Origin: Heliobacterium chlorum
GTDB lineage: Bacteria; Bacillota; Desulfitobacteriia; Heliobacteriales; Heliobacteriaceae
DNA length: 51,230 bases
Reading direction: 5' to 3'
Assembly (NCBI RefSeq): GCF_014502795.1
Contig: NZ_JACVHF010000019.1
Span: 1 to 51,230 of the forward strand
Part shown: in pieces, positions 43,789 to 51,230 of the stretch
Layout of the letters: each line of letters begins with the position of its first letter
Position numbering within the stretch: position 1 is the first letter of the stretch
The notes under the pieces: generated by a model
The model's input: only the letters and a program-made list of their open reading frames with translations
What the model was told of the DNA's origin: nothing
Database searches by the model: none
Made by a program: the position numbers and the translations under genes

Positions 43789-44907
43789 TCATACCTCCAG
43801 ATAATAAGTATCTGGTTGTTCGGGATCGAAGACTTGATTCGCCCAAAAGAGGGTGATCATATCCCTACTGCCTGTGTTGGTGATCGAATGGGTATAACCG
43901 GCAGGAATATCGACGACTTTGAGTTGCCGACCCGAGACGTTATAGGTGATCAAATCATTGGAGCCCACTTTTTTTAACCGAATCAGCCCTTCTCCGTCGA
44001 CGACAAGAAATTTCTCCACCTTTGTGTGGTGCCAGTGATTCCCGCGGGTAATTCCCGGTTTTGTACGGGAAATAAAGATTTGTCCAAATTCCTTCGATTT
44101 GATGAACTCGGCTAACCATCCACGGGCGTCCTCTTTCATATCTAATGAATAGTCGAACTCATCTTCCGGGAGATAGGAGGTATAGGTGGCGAATAACTTT
44201 CGCTCAAAATCACCCTTTAGGTCGGGCATGACAAGGTGTTTCCGGCTTTGGTCGAAGGAATATAAGAGATTTACGATTTGCTGGAGTGTGACCTGATATC
44301 TCTTGGACACATAGCAGAAACCATCCTCATCAGGACTGGTTAGCTCGTTCACTGTTTGTAGGAATTCATGGATTACATCATCGATATAGACAAGCGTAAG
44401 TTCATTCAAAGGATGATGTATCTCAATCGGAATTCCGTGGGAAATGTTGTGGCAAAAGGTAGCGATTACGGAATTATAGTTCGGCTTAGACCACTTTCCA
44501 AAGACATTGGGCAACCGGTATATGTATACAGGGGCATGATTTTTTCGAGACCATTCAAAAAGAGCCGCTTCCGCCGCTCTCTTACTGGCCCCATAAGCAT
44601 TATCCAATGCGGCTTGAATCGATGAAGCAAAGGCAATTGGTGTCCTCTTTCCCTGCTGTTCAATCAGCGAGAGCAAAATGTCTGTAAAACCACGGTTTCC
44701 CTCATCGTATTCTTCCGGAGATTGAGGCCGGTTAACGCCGGCAAGATGAAAGATAAAATCAGCTTGTTCAAGGTAGACTGCTAGTGTTTCAACGTTGTCC
44801 TCCCGGCCATAAGGCAATAATTTCAGATTCCTCTTCTGTTCCAAAGCAGAACAAAGATTTTTTCCAATAAATCCAGAGGCGCCTGTGACCAATACCGTCC
44901 TTATCAT
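43789..44907 (-). CDS. capF: Bifunctional SDR/cupin reductase, CapF/FnlB-like
   Basis: A 372-aa two-domain enzyme. The N-terminal SDR domain (about 1-245) has VTGASGFIGKNLC and a shortened YGASKRAAE active site. The C-terminal cupin (about 255-372) has SRTKPGITRGNHWHHTKVEKF and GEGLIRLKK with metal-binding histidines. In the L-FucNAc pathway CapF epimerises C3 and reduces C4 using NADPH. The ATG overlaps the capE stop by four bases and it lies four bases from capG, a tight capE-capF-capG unit. Confidence 0.93.
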   Translation of the reverse strand: MIRTVLVTGASGFIGKNLCSALEQKRNLKLLPYGREDNVETLAVYLEQADFIFHLAGVNRPQSPEEYDEGNRGFTDILLSLIEQQGKRTPIAFASSIQAALDNAYGASKRAAEAALFEWSRKNHAPVYIYRLPNVFGKWSKPNYNSVIATFCHNISHGIPIEIHHPLNELTLVYIDDVIHEFLQTVNELTSPDEDGFCYVSKRYQVTLQQIVNLLYSFDQSRKHLVMPDLKGDFERKLFATYTSYLPEDEFDYSLDMKEDARGWLAEFIKSKEFGQIFISRTKPGITRGNHWHHTKVEKFLVVDGEGLIRLKKVGSNDLITYNVSGRQLKVVDIPAGYTHSITNTGSRDMITLFWANQVFDPEQPDTYYLEV

Positions 44908-45926
44908 CCCATCCCGCCTCTTCTCAATTCCTGTTGAATAAAATCTAGAGAGAGAAGCTTAGCTTTGATCTGTTCGACGTTTAATCGTTTTGAATTGTGG
45001 GAGTTATATTCCCACCCATAATTCACTTCTACATCGCCGGTGATGAAGAACTTGTCATAGTTTAGATCTCTTGTGTCTGCAGGAATTCGATAGTATTTTC
45101 CCAGGTCCTCGGCGCGAGCCATCTCTTCTCGAGTCAGCAGCGCTTCGTAAAGCTTTTCTCCGTGGCGGGTTCCGATGACATTGATTTTGTTATTCGCACC
45201 AAATAGTTCGATCAATGCCTGGGCGAGATCGGCAATCGTTGAAGCAGGTGCCTTTTGGACGAAGATATCTCCTGGGTGACCATCTCGAAAAGCGACGAGC
45301 ACTAACTCTACCGATTCCTCTAAGGACATCAAGAAGCGAGTCATATTCATATCGGTAATGGTTAAGGGATCCCCCGATCGGATCTGTTGGACGAATAAGG
45401 GGATGACGGAACCTCGTGAAGCCATGACATTGCCGTAGCGAGTTCCGCAAATAGTCGTTTTCCCTGCGTCAACAGTCCGTGATTTGGCTACCATCACCTT
45501 TTCCATCATGGCCTTCGATATCCCCATGGCATTGATCGGATAAACTGCTTTATCTGTCGATAGGCAAATCACCTTGTTTACACCGTATGCGATCGCTGCG
45601 TTCAATACATTTTCTGTGCCTATCACGTTGGTCTTCACAGCCTCCATCGGAAAAAACTCACAGGACGGAACTTGCTTCAGTGCTGCTGCGTGAAACACAT
45701 AGTCCACATCGTACATGGCTGCCGTAACACTCTGATAATCACGAACATCGCCGATGAAAAATTTGACTCGATCACTTTTTAGTTCCTTGCGCATGTCGTC
45801 CTGCTTTTTTTCATCACGGGAGAAGATGCGGATTTCACCGATATTGGTGTGAAGAAACTTCCGCAATACGGCATTTCCAAAAGAGCCCGTTCCCCCAGTT
45901 ATCAACAGGCATTTCCCATCAAACAC
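44904..45926 (-). CDS. capE: UDP-GlcNAc 4,6-dehydratase/5-epimerase, CapE/FnlA-like
   Basis: A 340-aa SDR starting the UDP-L-FucNAc pathway from UDP-GlcNAc. TGGTGSFGNAVL (10-21), SRDEKKQDDMR (38-48), AALKQVPSCEFFPMEAVKTN and the modified active site NAMGISKAMMEK, where Met replaces the usual Tyr, are family hallmarks. Cytoplasmic with no membrane segment, unlike the larger 4,6-dehydratase at the window edge. Confidence 0.94.
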   Translation of the reverse strand: MFDGKCLLITGGTGSFGNAVLRKFLHTNIGEIRIFSRDEKKQDDMRKELKSDRVKFFIGDVRDYQSVTAAMYDVDYVFHAAALKQVPSCEFFPMEAVKTNVIGTENVLNAAIAYGVNKVICLSTDKAVYPINAMGISKAMMEKVMVAKSRTVDAGKTTICGTRYGNVMASRGSVIPLFVQQIRSGDPLTITDMNMTRFLMSLEESVELVLVAFRDGHPGDIFVQKAPASTIADLAQALIELFGANNKINVIGTRHGEKLYEALLTREEMARAEDLGKYYRIPADTRDLNYDKFFITGDVEVNYGWEYNSHNSKRLNVEQIKAKLLSLDFIQQELRRGGMG

Positions 45927-46001
45927 ATCGATACATCTCCATTATCTTGCGGTCTCGCCTATGGCTAAGTTGGTAACTCAGACGAAGCAACGGCTTTCAT
46001 A

Positions 46002-47141
46002 TTATCCTTCGTGAAAAATTTTCATGATCGTATCGATAACCTTTTCCAGCTCTGAACAGGTCATCGACGACCCCGACGGTAAACAGATGCCCTTCATAAA
46101 CAAGGACTCCCCCAGTGAGCCCTGATTCGTATGTGAAAAAAAAGGATACGGTTGATAGATCGGCTGAAGATGCATCGGTTTCCATATCGGCCTTGACTCG
46201 ATATTTTTTTCTTCCAACGCAACCATGATGTTCTCTGGCCGGATTCGGCAATTCTCTTGGACGGTTAGGACAGTGAGCCAGTAGTTGGGACTTCCCTTTT
46301 GGAGTATAGGCATAAACTCAACGGGGAGATTCTTGAAGGCTTCCACATATTGCTGACGGACGGCTTTTCGTTCGGAAATTCGTTTATCTAATGCTGCCAA
46401 TTGTCCTCTGCCAATTCCTGCGCAGATATTGGACATGCGATAGTTGTAACCGATCTCTTTATGTTCATAATGTCTTACGGGCTCTCTGGCTTGTGTCGCC
46501 CAGAATTTCATCTTTTCAATGCCTTCATGATCGTTAGAAAGGATCATCCCGCCGCCGGAAGTGGTGATGATCTTGTTTCCGTTAAACGAAAAAATGTTGT
46601 ATACACCATATGTACCGCACTTTTTTCCCCTGTAGGAAGCACCCAGTGCTTCTGCCGCGTCTTCAATCACAGGAACTCCATAATGTTCACAAATCGGTAG
46701 CAGACGTTCATAATCAGCACTTTGACCATAGAGATCGACGATGATTACAGCTTTAGGCAGCTTGTTTTCCTGCTTCGCCCATATAAGAGCTTTTTCCAAA
46801 GCGGTCGGTGACATATTCCAGCTTTCCGGTTCCGAGTCGATGAACACGGGAATGGCTTTTTGGTACAAAATTGGATTACAACTGCCTGCAAAAGTTAAAC
46901 TCGAACAGAAAACATAATCTCCTTGTTCAACTCCGAGGCAGCGTAAGGCCAAGTGAACTCCTGCCGTGCCCGACGATAGGGCTAATCCATGCTTCACACC
47001 AACATATTCACTGAGTTCTTCTTCAAAAGCGGTCACATTCGGTCCAAGAGGGGCGATCCAGTTTGTATCAAAAGCCTCTTGGACGTATCTCATCTCATAT
47101 CCGCTCACATGAGGGGGAGAAAGATAGATTCTCTTGTTCAT
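46002..47141 (-). CDS. DegT/DnrJ/EryC1-type sugar aminotransferase (EpsN/PglE-like)
   Basis: A 379-aa PLP-dependent nucleotide-sugar aminotransferase. LSSGTAGVHLALR, EDAAEALGASYRGKKCGTYG and the cofactor lysine in FSFNGNKIITTSGGGM (Lys190 from this start) are diagnostic. EpsN/PglE enzymes aminate the 4-keto sugar made by an EpsC/PglF-type dehydratase, as encoded at 49539-51152. ATG 47141 has TAGGAG upstream; the frame is open six codons more. The gene begins inside the 3' end of the HAD gene (47-base overlap). A PglD-type acetyltransferase is not seen in this window. Confidence 0.92.
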   Translation of the reverse strand: MNKRIYLSPPHVSGYEMRYVQEAFDTNWIAPLGPNVTAFEEELSEYVGVKHGLALSSGTAGVHLALRCLGVEQGDYVFCSSLTFAGSCNPILYQKAIPVFIDSEPESWNMSPTALEKALIWAKQENKLPKAVIIVDLYGQSADYERLLPICEHYGVPVIEDAAEALGASYRGKKCGTYGVYNIFSFNGNKIITTSGGGMILSNDHEGIEKMKFWATQAREPVRHYEHKEIGYNYRMSNICAGIGRGQLAALDKRISERKAVRQQYVEAFKNLPVEFMPILQKGSPNYWLTVLTVQENCRIRPENIMVALEEKNIESRPIWKPMHLQPIYQPYPFFSHTNQGSLGESLFMKGICLPSGSSMTCSELEKVIDTIMKIFHEG

Positions 47142-47841
47142 GGTTACTCCTAAAAACAATGCTTTTCAGTTCACGGAGGTCCTTTATGATCATCTGGGCC
47201 TGTTGCTCCGGTAAAAAGCCTTCTTGTTTATAGAGGGAATGGTCGTTTTTTAGCATCACCGTTACCATTCCAAGCTGATTGGCGGAGATAAAATCTTTCG
47301 CAGGGTTATCTCCAACGTAAATCGCCTCATTTGCTTGGATCTCAAGTTGAGAGCAGATTCGGCGATAGGCGAGTTCGTTCGGTTTTCGATAATGAACGCC
47401 TCCCAGTTCGTCGGTAACGATCACAGCATCCACGATTTTGTCGAGTTCAAGGGCTTTAATTTTATTTCGTTGACCGTCTGGTCTGCCATCCGTAAGGATT
47501 CCCAATCCTAATTGATTGTTTTTAAGCCAATACAACAATTCTCTAACGTCGGAAGATAAGGATATATTGGGGAAATGGCCTCGATAAGTCATAATACATT
47601 CGGCCAATACTCGTTTATCTTCTATCCCCTGCAACGATAAGTATCTATTAAAAACGTCAGCTCTATCATCATGGAATAGTTTTAGTAAGGACTCATTTAT
47701 ACCGGCTACATTCTGGTCAATTCGTGGAGAAAGAAGTGTAGCCACACTGTTAAATCCACTTTTTACATAGTCGAATTCCGGGTAAAGAGTATCGTCTAAA
47801 TCGAAGATAACAGCCTTATACTTGTTCATACGTACCGTCAC
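47095..47841 (-). CDS. HAD-superfamily hydrolase
   Basis: A 248-aa HAD phosphatase. Motif I is IFDLDDTLY (Asp14 nucleophile, Asp16), motif II ILTDGRPDGQ, motif III RKPNELAY and motif IV GDNPAKDFISA. It lies between an ATP-grasp domain and a DegT aminotransferase, a neighbourhood seen in polysaccharide loci, where it may act on a phosphorylated sugar or aminoacyl precursor. ATG at 47829 (residue 5) is an equally possible start. It overlaps both neighbours, so the region is translationally coupled. Confidence 0.87.
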   Translation of the reverse strand: MTVRMNKYKAVIFDLDDTLYPEFDYVKSGFNSVATLLSPRIDQNVAGINESLLKLFHDDRADVFNRYLSLQGIEDKRVLAECIMTYRGHFPNISLSSDVRELLYWLKNNQLGLGILTDGRPDGQRNKIKALELDKIVDAVIVTDELGGVHYRKPNELAYRRICSQLEIQANEAIYVGDNPAKDFISANQLGMVTVMLKNDHSLYKQEGFLPEQQAQMIIKDLRELKSIVFRSNHEQENLSFSPSCERI

Positions 47842-49444
47842 ACTTTTGTTCCAAAGCTATACTTTGGTCAAACCGGAGATATACGGAATCTTCCTGAGCT
47901 GCGTTTAATTTCGTCGCCAGTTCTTCACCCATGAGCAAGTCGTAGACAGCTGAAGCGGAATCTGCCCCCGCCATCATGCTTAGGGGACAACCTCCGCCAA
48001 AGCGAGCGTTAATTTCAGTAAAGTAATATTCATTATCTCTTTTGCTTCTAATCGCTTGTATAGTGATGGGACCGATAGGTTTTAATACGTTTACAATGTT
48101 GCAAATACGATTAATTAGATAGTCGTCAGTGACGATTTGGGTTTTTACGACCTCACCCGTGCGAGTCGCAATCCGAATACGCGGTGTGGCATAGATAAGA
48201 CGGCCACTAAAATCGCAAAATACGTCGATCGTGTATTCTTCACCATCGATAAACTCTTGAATCATATAATCACCAATATAGTATTTGAAAAAATCAAGTT
48301 CTACCTGATTATCCACTTTAAAGGCATTAACACTAGAGCTGCCCGACACAGGTTTAATAAAACAAGGAAACTCGACTACATCATCTTCTCCCACCCCGTA
48401 ACTTTTGGGTGATTTAACACCGTATTGCTTAAAAAAATCGATTGTATTGCTTTTATTACGGGTAATGTCGATGACTCGCATGGATGAAATCAGCACTTCT
48501 GAGCCGATATTGCGAAATAACTCTGCTTTTGAAGATAGGACATTTAGTTCAGTATCGATGGTTGGGATGATCAGACGAATTTGTTCTTTTTGGCAAATCG
48601 TAAGTAAAGAGGATATGTAAGTTTCATCAGTTACAGGTGGTACTATATAGGACTTATCTGAAAAATATAATGCGGGGGCTAATGGACCCATGTCGGTACA
48701 TATGATCTTTCCCTCTATCCCCTTGTTTCTTTTTGCCTTGATAAACTGTTGAACGAGTTCCACTCGTCTGCCTGCACTTGTAAATAATAAATTTACCATC
48801 GCAACCTCTTTCATTGAATCCTTATAGATTTGTTTCTCGGCAAATTCTGAAAAAAGCGGCATCGTACTTTCGTCGGAGTTGTTTATGTTTTTTTGAAATA
48901 ACACATTTTTAATTGTCATGATCCAAATCTTTAGGTCCAATAAAAAGCTGATATTATCTACATACCATACATCTAAGTTAAACTTTTCCTCCCAAGTAAT
49001 GGCGTTGCGCCCGTTGACTTGTGCCCATCCAGATATGCCGGGAGTCACTTCATGTCGCCGCATCTGTTCCGGTGTGTAATAGTCAAGGTATTGCACTAAC
49101 AAAGGGCGGGGTCCGATAAAGCTTACCTCACCGCGAAGGATATTAAACAATTGTGGCAACTCATCGATGCTCGTTTTTCGTAACAGAGAGCCCACCCGAG
49201 TCATCCGCTCAATATCGCTTAACGGTTTGCCCTTCAACTCTGTTTCTAAACGCATAGTACGAAACTTGTAAATAGTGAAAATCTTACCCCTTTTTCCCGG
49301 TCGGTTTTGTTTAAACAGTATGGGCCCTCGTGAATCCAACTTTATCGCCAAGGCCGCTATGATCATGATGGGAGATAGGACAATCAGTAGTATTAAACTC
49401 AAGATTTTGTCCATGATACTTTTGAACACAATGTAGAGTTTCAT
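47816..49444 (-). CDS. Fusion: polyprenol-phosphate phosphoglycosyl transferase + ATP-grasp protein
   Basis: A 542-aa frame joining two proteins usually encoded separately. Residues 1-205 are a small PglC-type sugar transferase: N-terminal re-entrant helix (about 11-35), RGPILFKQNRPGKRGKIF, YKFRTM, catalytic dyad Asp94-Glu95 in SIDELPQL, FIGPRP and the usual C-terminal STMPLF. It would put the first sugar phosphate on undecaprenyl phosphate. Residues 216-542 are an ATP-grasp ligase (FTSAGRRVELVQ, FIKPVSGSSS, IQEFIDGEEYTIDVF, FTEINARFGGG). Met216 (48799) keeps a well-spaced AGAGG, so the ligase may also be made alone. The fusion looks like loss of the first gene's stop codon. Confidence 0.88.
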   Translation of the reverse strand: MKLYIVFKSIMDKILSLILLIVLSPIMIIAALAIKLDSRGPILFKQNRPGKRGKIFTIYKFRTMRLETELKGKPLSDIERMTRVGSLLRKTSIDELPQLFNILRGEVSFIGPRPLLVQYLDYYTPEQMRRHEVTPGISGWAQVNGRNAITWEEKFNLDVWYVDNISFLLDLKIWIMTIKNVLFQKNINNSDESTMPLFSEFAEKQIYKDSMKEVAMVNLLFTSAGRRVELVQQFIKAKRNKGIEGKIICTDMGPLAPALYFSDKSYIVPPVTDETYISSLLTICQKEQIRLIIPTIDTELNVLSSKAELFRNIGSEVLISSMRVIDITRNKSNTIDFFKQYGVKSPKSYGVGEDDVVEFPCFIKPVSGSSSVNAFKVDNQVELDFFKYYIGDYMIQEFIDGEEYTIDVFCDFSGRLIYATPRIRIATRTGEVVKTQIVTDDYLINRICNIVNVLKPIGPITIQAIRSKRDNEYYFTEINARFGGGCPLSMMAGADSASAVYDLLMGEELATKLNAAQEDSVYLRFDQSIALEQKCDGTYEQV

Positions 49445-49538
49445 CAGTACACCCGAACTCTTTCATCGCCAGGATTTTGTCACTTTGATTTTCATCATAC
49501 ACCGGTCCCGTCAATCTCCCGCCTCGCCAACGCCAGGC

Positions 49539-51152
49539 CTATTTCTGACTGATCGCCTTACGTATTTTACTGCTCTCTTTGCCTTCCCAATGGTACCCCG
49601 GGTTCACTTGCTCCAGCCATCTAACCGCGTCTTCCCGGTTTAATCGGAATAAATCCTCGTCGGTCATCCGCAGCATCTGTTGAATGGGCAAAACAGAAGT
49701 ACTGTGTACTTCAATTTCCTTAGCGATTTTCATGATTCTCTCGTGGCTCGTTGGTTCCATCGTTTCCCCACTGTGGTTGAGTTCTTCATATAGTTTTTCA
49801 CCGGGCCGAATTCCGCTGAATTGAATCTCGATATCTTTTCCCGGTTCTAACCCCGAGAGTTGGATCAGTTCGGTGGCTAAATCCAAAATCTTTACAGGCG
49901 TCCCCATATCCAAGACGAAGATCTCACCACCTCGGGAAAGAGCTCCTGCGTTGAGTACCAAAGTGACCGCTTCGGGAATGGTCATGAAAAATCGGACCAT
50001 ATCGGGATGGGTTACTGTAACAGGCCCGCCTTGAGCGATTTGCTTTTTGAAGATCGGAATGACCGATCCCCGGCTCCCGAGTACATTTCCAAAGCGAACA
50101 GTAGCGAAGGAGGTCTTTTTGTAGTGCTTGGCGTAATGTTGGACGATTAGTTCAGCAAACCGCTTCGAAGCCCCCATGACCGAGGTAGGGTTAACCGCTT
50201 TGTCCGTGGAGATAAGGACGAATTTCTCGACGCCCCAAAGGCCCGCCTGCTCTGCTAAGATTTTTGTTCCCCAGGCGTTATTTTTGACGGCTTCTTCCGG
50301 TTGACACTCCATTAAAGGGACATGTTTATGGGCAGCAGTGTGGAAAAGCACCTGCGGTTGATAGGTCCTGAATATCTCTTCCATGACATAGCGATTTTTG
50401 ATATCGATGATGGTGGTCGAAAAATTCAGGTGCCCATAGTCCGCTTTCAGTTCCTGTTCAATGCAATATATGCTGTTTTCCCCTTGCCCGATCAGGATTA
50501 ACGCCTTCGGACCCACCCGTGCGATTTGGCGGCAAAGTTCACTCCCGATGGATCCCCCCGCTCCGGTAACCATGACGATCTTGTTATATAAATAGGGTGT
50601 AACTTCTCCTAACTCGATCTTTACCGGTTCGCGACGGAGCAAATCTTCCACATCCACATCGCGCAGTTTATTGGGAGTTACCTTACCGCTGATCAGTTCA
50701 TATAAGGAAGGCATAATCTGTACCTTGGCCGATGTTTTTTTGCACTCATCCATAATCCTTCGAACTGTAGCGCCCGACACGGAAGGCATCGCGATGACGA
50801 TCACTTTAATTTGTTTTTTTTGCGCAATCGATGCAATATCACTCGTTTTTCCCAGTACGGGAAGCCCTTGTATCGTTTTGTTCCATTTTTCCGGGTCATC
50901 GTCGATGAATCCGATCGGATGCAAGGCAGAAGGCGAGCGGGTCAATTCTTTGGCTACGATCACCCCTGCATCGCCGGCGCCGACAATCAAAGCGGCACGC
51001 TTTTTTTCGGAACCGTTAATTTCCTTACCGAGCTTCCATTCACAATAGAGCCGCCAGAGGACTCGGCTGGAACTTACGCCAAGAAAGGCGAAAAAGCCTG
51101 ATAAGATGAAGATGCTGTGGGGAATTGTGATACTGGGAAAAAGAAAATCCAT
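49539..51152 (-). CDS. Membrane-type NDP-sugar 4,6-dehydratase (EpsC/CapD/PglF-like), 5' end damaged
   Basis: A 537-aa frame. One N-terminal membrane helix (about 12-30), a first Rossmann domain (AALIVGAGDAGVIVAKEL, 53-70), then the catalytic SDR domain (VMVTGAGGSIGSELCRQIAR, HTAAHKHVPLME, NPTSVMGASKRFAEL with Met in place of Tyr). It should make UDP-4-keto-6-deoxy-GlcNAc, the substrate for the DegT aminotransferase. Full-length relatives have about 600 residues with four membrane helices; here the first three are missing. Upstream of ATG 51152 there is no ribosome binding site. The homologous frame continues back to a stop at 51204-51206, where another frame (FVSSLRKIK) looks like the continuation. 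A frameshift near 51195-51205 is likely. Confidence 0.9.
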   Translation of the reverse strand: MDFLFPSITIPHSIFILSGFFAFLGVSSSRVLWRLYCEWKLGKEINGSEKKRAALIVGAGDAGVIVAKELTRSPSALHPIGFIDDDPEKWNKTIQGLPVLGKTSDIASIAQKKQIKVIVIAMPSVSGATVRRIMDECKKTSAKVQIMPSLYELISGKVTPNKLRDVDVEDLLRREPVKIELGEVTPYLYNKIVMVTGAGGSIGSELCRQIARVGPKALILIGQGENSIYCIEQELKADYGHLNFSTTIIDIKNRYVMEEIFRTYQPQVLFHTAAHKHVPLMECQPEEAVKNNAWGTKILAEQAGLWGVEKFVLISTDKAVNPTSVMGASKRFAELIVQHYAKHYKKTSFATVRFGNVLGSRGSVIPIFKKQIAQGGPVTVTHPDMVRFFMTIPEAVTLVLNAGALSRGGEIFVLDMGTPVKILDLATELIQLSGLEPGKDIEIQFSGIRPGEKLYEELNHSGETMEPTSHERIMKIAKEIEVHSTSVLPIQQMLRMTDEDLFRLNREDAVRWLEQVNPGYHWEGKESSKIRKAISQK

Positions 51153-51230
51153 GTGTAGATTGAAAACAAAGTTGTATACTTTGACAGTAAAAATTACTTG
51201 ATTTTACGCAGACTACTTACGAAATAAAAT

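Noticed and set aside
1-51230. CRISPR arrays and tRNA genes
   Set aside because: I saw no regularly spaced repeat-spacer pattern and no cloverleaf-like gene in the intergenic regions; the only tandem array (25222-25286) has no spacers.

Overview
The window comes from an endospore-forming member of the Firmicutes, most likely class Clostridia and possibly a Heliobacteriaceae/Peptococcales-type organism. That is inference from gene content (a gerA-type germinant receptor, a spore-coat CotJC fragment, larABC, a CIRCE-controlled htpG, AdoMet decarboxylase) and from frequent GTG/TTG starts with strong AGGAGG ribosome binding sites. No species is claimed.

Layout. 1-250: 5' end of a 16S rRNA gene reading leftwards, with a 5' leader and good promoters (to about 680). 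859-6525: a small unknown gene, then an ECF sigma factor / membrane protein / ABC ATPase / two paralogous permeases cluster. 6627-11761 (minus): a gerA-type operon in the order A-C-D-B with a COG1313 radical SAM gene upstream. 11935-14802: a phosphodiesterase and DNA topoisomerase III. 14939-18173: an accessory island with a HEPN/MNT toxin-antitoxin pair between 18-bp direct repeats (one copy inside the 3' end of topB), a DnaA-box-like cluster, a 53-aa membrane protein, a large serine recombinase with no ATG/GTG/TTG start, and directly behind it, in frame, the 3' part of the spore-coat catalase gene cotJC. 18341-23749: YcdB-like secreted protein, small membrane proteins, aminotransferase, SDR and speD. 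23948-27773 (minus): larA, larB, larC. 27910-29848: CIRCE and htpG. 30095-30439: HTH-protein remnant.

30647 to the window edge (minus): a large exopolysaccharide/capsule cluster. In transcription order: membrane 4,6-dehydratase, a phosphoglycosyl transferase fused to an ATP-grasp protein, HAD phosphatase, DegT aminotransferase, CapE-CapF-CapG (UDP-L-FucNAc), a glycosyltransferase, WbpO/TviB-type dehydrogenase and WbpP/TviC-type epimerase (UDP-GalNAcA), further glycosyltransferases, an EpsG/Wzy-type polymerase and a Wzx flippase. Together these describe Wzx/Wzy-type assembly of an amino-sugar-rich polymer. The distal genes (about 30.6-38 kb) look visibly more AT-rich than the housekeeping genes.

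The most interesting point is the recombinase/cotJC junction. It looks like one end of a skin-like intervening element that interrupts a sporulation gene. The other half of cotJC is not in this window, so the element is either much larger, rearranged, or a partly deleted relic.
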